Source of the DNA: Chlorobiota bacterium
GTDB taxonomy: Bacteria > Bacteroidota > Ignavibacteria > Tepidaquicellales > OLB5
DNA: 47,562 nucleotides
Direction: 5' to 3'
Assembly (NCBI GenBank): GCA_022616535.1
Contig: JAKEEM010000001.1
Coordinates: 1-47,562 of the forward strand
Shown here one piece after another: positions 44,230 through 47,562 of the stretch. The translations under genes were made by a program, and so were the position numbers. The notes beneath the pieces are model-generated. The model ran no database searches and had not been told where the DNA came from. It saw only the letters and a list, made by a program, of their open reading frames with translations. How positions within the stretch are numbered: the stretch's first letter is position 1; each line of letters starts with the position of its first letter.

Positions 44230-46572
44230 TTAAGCAGTCTGGACTGCTTCTTTAGTATCTTCCGTTTGAATCTCGTGTTTACACTGGGGACATTGCAGAT
44301 ACTCTCCTTTTTTCTTCGAGTACCTTTCAAGCATGTAATTATTCCCGCACATTTCGCACTTAATCTCGCGGGGTTTGCTGTTTGCAATGAAATCGCAATC
44401 AGGGTATCTTGTGCAGCCGTAAAATATTTTTCGGGATTTCTGTGCTCTGCGTTCGAGTATTTCGCCCTCACCGCATTTTGGGCATTTAATACCCAAGGTA
44501 ATCGGCTGGATGTTTTTGCACTCGGGGTAGCGCGAGCAGCCGAGGAATTTTCCGTATTTGCTTGACTTTACAACCATCTGCGCGCCGCACACATTGCAGA
44601 ATTTGCCTTCGGCAAGCTCGTCGTGCTCCTGCTGTTCGCCGGGAAGCGGCTTTGCATTCTTGCATTTGGGGTAATTTGAACAGGAAAGGAACCTTCCGTT
44701 TCTTCCCCATTTAATTATCATTTTCTTTCCGCACTTGTCGCAGTCAATATCGGTTTTTTCAATCAGCGACTGCTTGATTTCCTTCGTTTGTTTGTTTAAA
44801 AACTCAAGGTCTAAATTAAACGGCAGGTAAAAATCATTAAGCACATTCTTGTAAGTAAGCTCGCCTTCGGCAATTTTATCAAGCTCCTCTTCCATTTGTG
44901 CGGTGAATTTAACATTGATTACATCCTCAAAATATTTTGAAAGAAGCTTATTGACAGTTTCGCCAAGCTCCGTTGCATAGAGCTTTCTCTCTTTCAGCTC
45001 TACATATGTCCTGTTTATAATTGTAGAGACGATGAGTGCGTATGTCGATGGTCTCCCGATACCGAGATTATCCAGCTGTTTTATTAGACTGCTTTCGGTA
45101 TATCTCGGCGGCGGTGAGGTAAAATGCTGCTTCTTGAAAAGCTCCTGCAAATCTAAAATATCACCGACTTCAATTTCTTCGGGAATTGAATGTTCATCCT
45201 CGTTTTCTTCGACTTCCTCGAATATATCTTCGTACAGAGCTAAGAATCCCTTAAACTTGATTTTAGTATCCGTTGTTTTAAAACGGTATGAATTGATTTT
45301 CTTTCCGTTGTGCGATTCTTCGAACGAATCAATTAATAAAGTAACCTGGTCTGAAACGGAGCTCTCCATCTGTGAAGCAACAAAGCGCTTCCAGATTAAA
45401 TCATACAGCTTATACAAATCAGCCGTTAAATGCTTCTTTAAGCTTTCCGGCGTTCGCCATACTGAAGTAGGTCTGATTGCTTCGTGTGCATCCTGTGTGT
45501 TATTGCCCTTTTTTGTGTAAACTTTGGGCGATTCGGGCAAATACTCTTTGCCAAATTTCTCGGAAATATATCCCCTTGCCTCGGAAACCGAATCATTGCT
45601 AAGGCGCGTGGAGTCGGTTCGCATATAAGTAATCAAACCTGTTAAACCTTCCTCGCCGATATCAATTCCTTCGTAAAGCTTCTGGGCAAGCATCATTGTT
45701 TTCTTTGGAGCAAACCTTAATCTCACCGATGCGTCCTGCTGCATAGATGAAGTAATGAAAGGAGGATACGGGTTCCGTCGGACTTCTTTTTTGGAAATAT
45801 CCGATACTTTAAAATGCTTGGTCTTTAAATCGGTTAGAATTTCATCTGCCTGCTTTTCGTCTTCAATTCTGGGGTCCTCACCGTTGAACTTGAACGAAAC
45901 TTCGTTTTTTTCAATCAGCTTCGATTCAAATATTTTGTTTTTGTCCCTGTCTTTGAAATCGGCAAGAATGCTCCAGTATTCGGTCGGAATGAAGCTGCGT
46001 ATCTCCTCTTCCCTTTCGCAAATGAGCTTAAGCGCAACGGACTGAACTCTGCCGGCTGAAAGGCCGTAATAAATTACTTTCCATAAAAATGGACTTACTT
46101 TATAGCCGACAATCCTATCCAAAGCGCGCCTTGCCTGCTGTGAACTGACAAGCTTATTATCAATCTTAAGGGGATGGTTAATCCCCTCTTCAATCCCCTT
46201 CTTGGTTATTTCATTAAAAAGAACCCTGAATATTTTTGAGTTCTTGCCGTTTGTTCCGTTTTTTATGACATCGGCAATATCGTATGCGATTGCCTCGCCT
46301 TCGCGGTCAGGGTCAGTTGCTATGTAAATATTTTCGGCATCCTTGGAAAACGACTTCATTTCACTGATTACTTTTTCCTTGCCGGGGATTATCTCGTATG
46401 TAAGCTCATAATCGTTTTCAAAATCGACGCTGATTTTGCTCTTAGGCAGATTTTTAATATGACCCACCGAAGCAACGACTTTATAGGCTCTGCCGAGATA
46501 TTTATTTACCGTTTTTGCCTTTGAAGGCGACTCTACTATTACAAGTGATTTATTTCCAGTAGTTTTGCTCAT
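44230..46572 (-). CDS. topA: DNA topoisomerase I
   Basis: The product has 780 residues and is a type IA enzyme. The Toprim domain is at the start (IVESPSKAKT, then the DPDREGEA metal motif). The catalytic Tyr316 lies in LITYMRTDSTR. At the C-terminus are four zinc-ribbon units with paired CxxC motifs (CDKCG, CNVCG, CPKCG, CEMCG). It relaxes negative supercoils by cutting one strand. It is preceded by smg, the same pairing as in E. coli and other bacteria, and followed by tldD. Confidence 0.94.
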   Translation of the reverse strand: MSKTTGNKSLVIVESPSKAKTVNKYLGRAYKVVASVGHIKNLPKSKISVDFENDYELTYEIIPGKEKVISEMKSFSKDAENIYIATDPDREGEAIAYDIADVIKNGTNGKNSKIFRVLFNEITKKGIEEGINHPLKIDNKLVSSQQARRALDRIVGYKVSPFLWKVIYYGLSAGRVQSVALKLICEREEEIRSFIPTEYWSILADFKDRDKNKIFESKLIEKNEVSFKFNGEDPRIEDEKQADEILTDLKTKHFKVSDISKKEVRRNPYPPFITSSMQQDASVRLRFAPKKTMMLAQKLYEGIDIGEEGLTGLITYMRTDSTRLSNDSVSEARGYISEKFGKEYLPESPKVYTKKGNNTQDAHEAIRPTSVWRTPESLKKHLTADLYKLYDLIWKRFVASQMESSVSDQVTLLIDSFEESHNGKKINSYRFKTTDTKIKFKGFLALYEDIFEEVEENEDEHSIPEEIEVGDILDLQELFKKQHFTSPPPRYTESSLIKQLDNLGIGRPSTYALIVSTIINRTYVELKERKLYATELGETVNKLLSKYFEDVINVKFTAQMEEELDKIAEGELTYKNVLNDFYLPFNLDLEFLNKQTKEIKQSLIEKTDIDCDKCGKKMIIKWGRNGRFLSCSNYPKCKNAKPLPGEQQEHDELAEGKFCNVCGAQMVVKSSKYGKFLGCSRYPECKNIQPITLGIKCPKCGEGEILERRAQKSRKIFYGCTRYPDCDFIANSKPREIKCEMCGNNYMLERYSKKKGEYLQCPQCKHEIQTEDTKEAVQTA

Positions 46573-46595
46573 TTATCTATTTTATTACTGCAAAT

Positions 46596-47054
46596 TTAGT
46601 TTATTGTGTCTTTTGTGTTGAGCATCATACGGCTGTTGGTATCCGTCATATCTTCGATATCAAGTAAATACGAAGCAATCATTAATTTCATATCGCCAAG
46701 CTCAATTTTGCTGAAGCTTGAAACCATTGCCCTGTCTATAATAATGTCAATATCCAGATTGTTTAATAATCCAAGCTCTTTAAGCTGTATTAAATAGCCG
46801 TATGCTTCGGGAGAAATAACATTCTGCTCAACATCGTGTAAAAATCTTTGTGATTTTGTATCTTTCTGTGCCTCGGAGAATACTTTTTCACCTGAATAAA
46901 GCTTCGAATACACCCAGCTGAAAGCCGTGTTTATTTCATTTTGGGTATAACCTAGCTTGGAAAGCTTATCAACATCGATATCGCCTAACTGCTTGTTATT
47001 TTTAATCTCAGTTAACAAAAAAACAATAATTTCAATAATTTTTTCGTATAACAT
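46596..47054 (-). CDS. smg: Smg-family protein (DUF494)
   Basis: The product has 152 residues, the usual size of Smg. Characteristic segments are LSKLGYTQNEINTAFSWVY and AYGYLIQLKELGLLNN. The molecular function is not established; the gene is widely linked to topA and dprA. It lies 23 bases upstream of topA and 16 bases downstream of ybeY. Confidence 0.82.
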   Translation of the reverse strand: MLYEKIIEIIVFLLTEIKNNKQLGDIDVDKLSKLGYTQNEINTAFSWVYSKLYSGEKVFSEAQKDTKSQRFLHDVEQNVISPEAYGYLIQLKELGLLNNLDIDIIIDRAMVSSFSKIELGDMKLMIASYLLDIEDMTDTNSRMMLNTKDTIN

Positions 47055-47070
47055 TCAAATTTCCTTCTAA

Positions 47071-47523
47071 TTAACTCAAATAAGAATTTTCCTTATTATA
47101 AATCAATTCCTTTTGGTTTTTCGTTCCATCGCTGTATCCGGCCAAATGCAGGCATCCATGAATTATAACTCTTTTGAGTTCCCGTTTATATCCCGAACCG
47201 TAAAAAAGACCGTTTTTTTTGACGGTATCAAGTGATATAAAAAGCTCGCCTTCTATGCTTTTTTGCGTTGAGTTGTAGGGAAAAGTTATGATATCAGTGA
47301 AATAATTATGTTTTAAGTATTTTTTATTTAATTCTTTGATTTTACTATCCGCTACAAAGTTAACAATTACTTCATTTAATATGCAATCCTCTCCTTGCAT
47401 TACTTTGGAGATAAGGGATTTAACGGATTTATGTGATATTGGAAGCTTAAAAGTCGGGTGAAAATTATTTATCAATATGTTAGATTTAGTATGAAATTGC
47501 CTTCTTACAGCTTTTTTAGCCAC
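47071..47523 (-). CDS. ybeY: Endoribonuclease YbeY
   Basis: The product has 150 residues. The metal motif is HGCLHLAGYSD: His122 and His126 are present, but the third ligand position is Asp132 instead of the His of E. coli, a variant seen in this wider group. YbeY takes part in 16S rRNA 3' maturation and ribosome quality control in the cytoplasm. The start is taken as GTG at 47523. The window ends 39 bases further on, so a different start cannot be excluded. Confidence 0.88.
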   Translation of the reverse strand: MAKKAVRRQFHTKSNILINNFHPTFKLPISHKSVKSLISKVMQGEDCILNEVIVNFVADSKIKELNKKYLKHNYFTDIITFPYNSTQKSIEGELFISLDTVKKNGLFYGSGYKRELKRVIIHGCLHLAGYSDGTKNQKELIYNKENSYLS

Positions 47524-47562
47524 CTGCTACGAGCCCTAAATTCCGCAAAATTAAAGTTTAAC

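Overview
The window looks like chromosomal DNA from a moderately AT-rich member of the Bacteroidota/Chlorobi/Ignavibacteriota group, most likely Ignavibacteriota or a close relative. Four things point there. Three secreted proteins end in the type IX secretion (T9SS) sorting domain with the NYPNPFNP hallmark. The T9SS outer-membrane translocon protein SprA is encoded at 17428-24051. SecD and SecF are separate genes, whereas they are usually fused in Bacteroidota proper. Promoter-like TAnnTTTG boxes precede several transcripts. The lineage is inferred from gene content only; no rRNA is present.

Layout. 1-537 is gene-free and carries palindromic repeats and a terminator. 538-2346 (-) is a T9SS-exported beta-propeller protein. 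2676-5877 (+) holds a rhodanese/metallo-beta-lactamase protein, a SAM methyltransferase and an aldehyde dehydrogenase. 5893-8830 is an accessory patch: a GIY-YIG-like protein, a secreted HExxH peptidase, a frameshifted glyoxalase-like gene and a secreted unknown. 8904-10577 (-) is a second T9SS cargo protein. 10663-16598 (-) is a run of aldehyde dehydrogenase, aminotransferase, nuoM, a Na+/H+ antiporter-like protein and a small zinc-ribbon protein. 16640-17128 (-) is an HNH endonuclease. 17428-24311 (+) is sprA followed almost directly by a SemiSWEET transporter. 24312-24870 is a repeat-rich gene-free stretch.

24871-28553 (+) is a two-gene restriction-modification unit in which a PD-(D/E)xK nuclease domain is fused to the N6-adenine methyltransferase, followed by a specificity subunit. 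It lies just upstream of tRNA-Arg and tRNA-His. 29179-33534 (+) is secD-secF-purA. 33634-36301 (-) is an apparent three-gene operon around a secreted metzincin with a T9SS tail. 36381-39482 (-) holds menG, a LolC/E-type permease and prfB, the last with an intact programmed +1 frameshift. 39633-40278 (-) has two small genes. 40340-47523 (-) is one long run: ybeY, smg, topA, tldD, tldE and a Xer-type recombinase.

The genes form two functional themes. One is envelope export: SecDF, SprA, sorting-domain cargo, the lipoproteins and the LolC/E permease. The other is core information processing: RF2, topoisomerase I, YbeY, Xer recombinase and PurA. The most interesting items are the nuclease-methyltransferase fusion with its own specificity subunit and no helicase subunit, the prfB recoding site, a 14-bp tandem repeat that supplies the secF stop codon, the Tat-lipoprotein-type leader on TldD, and several families of intergenic palindromes, some of which reach start codons. 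I did not see a wholly unknown multi-gene system; the restriction-modification unit is the best candidate for an unusual one.
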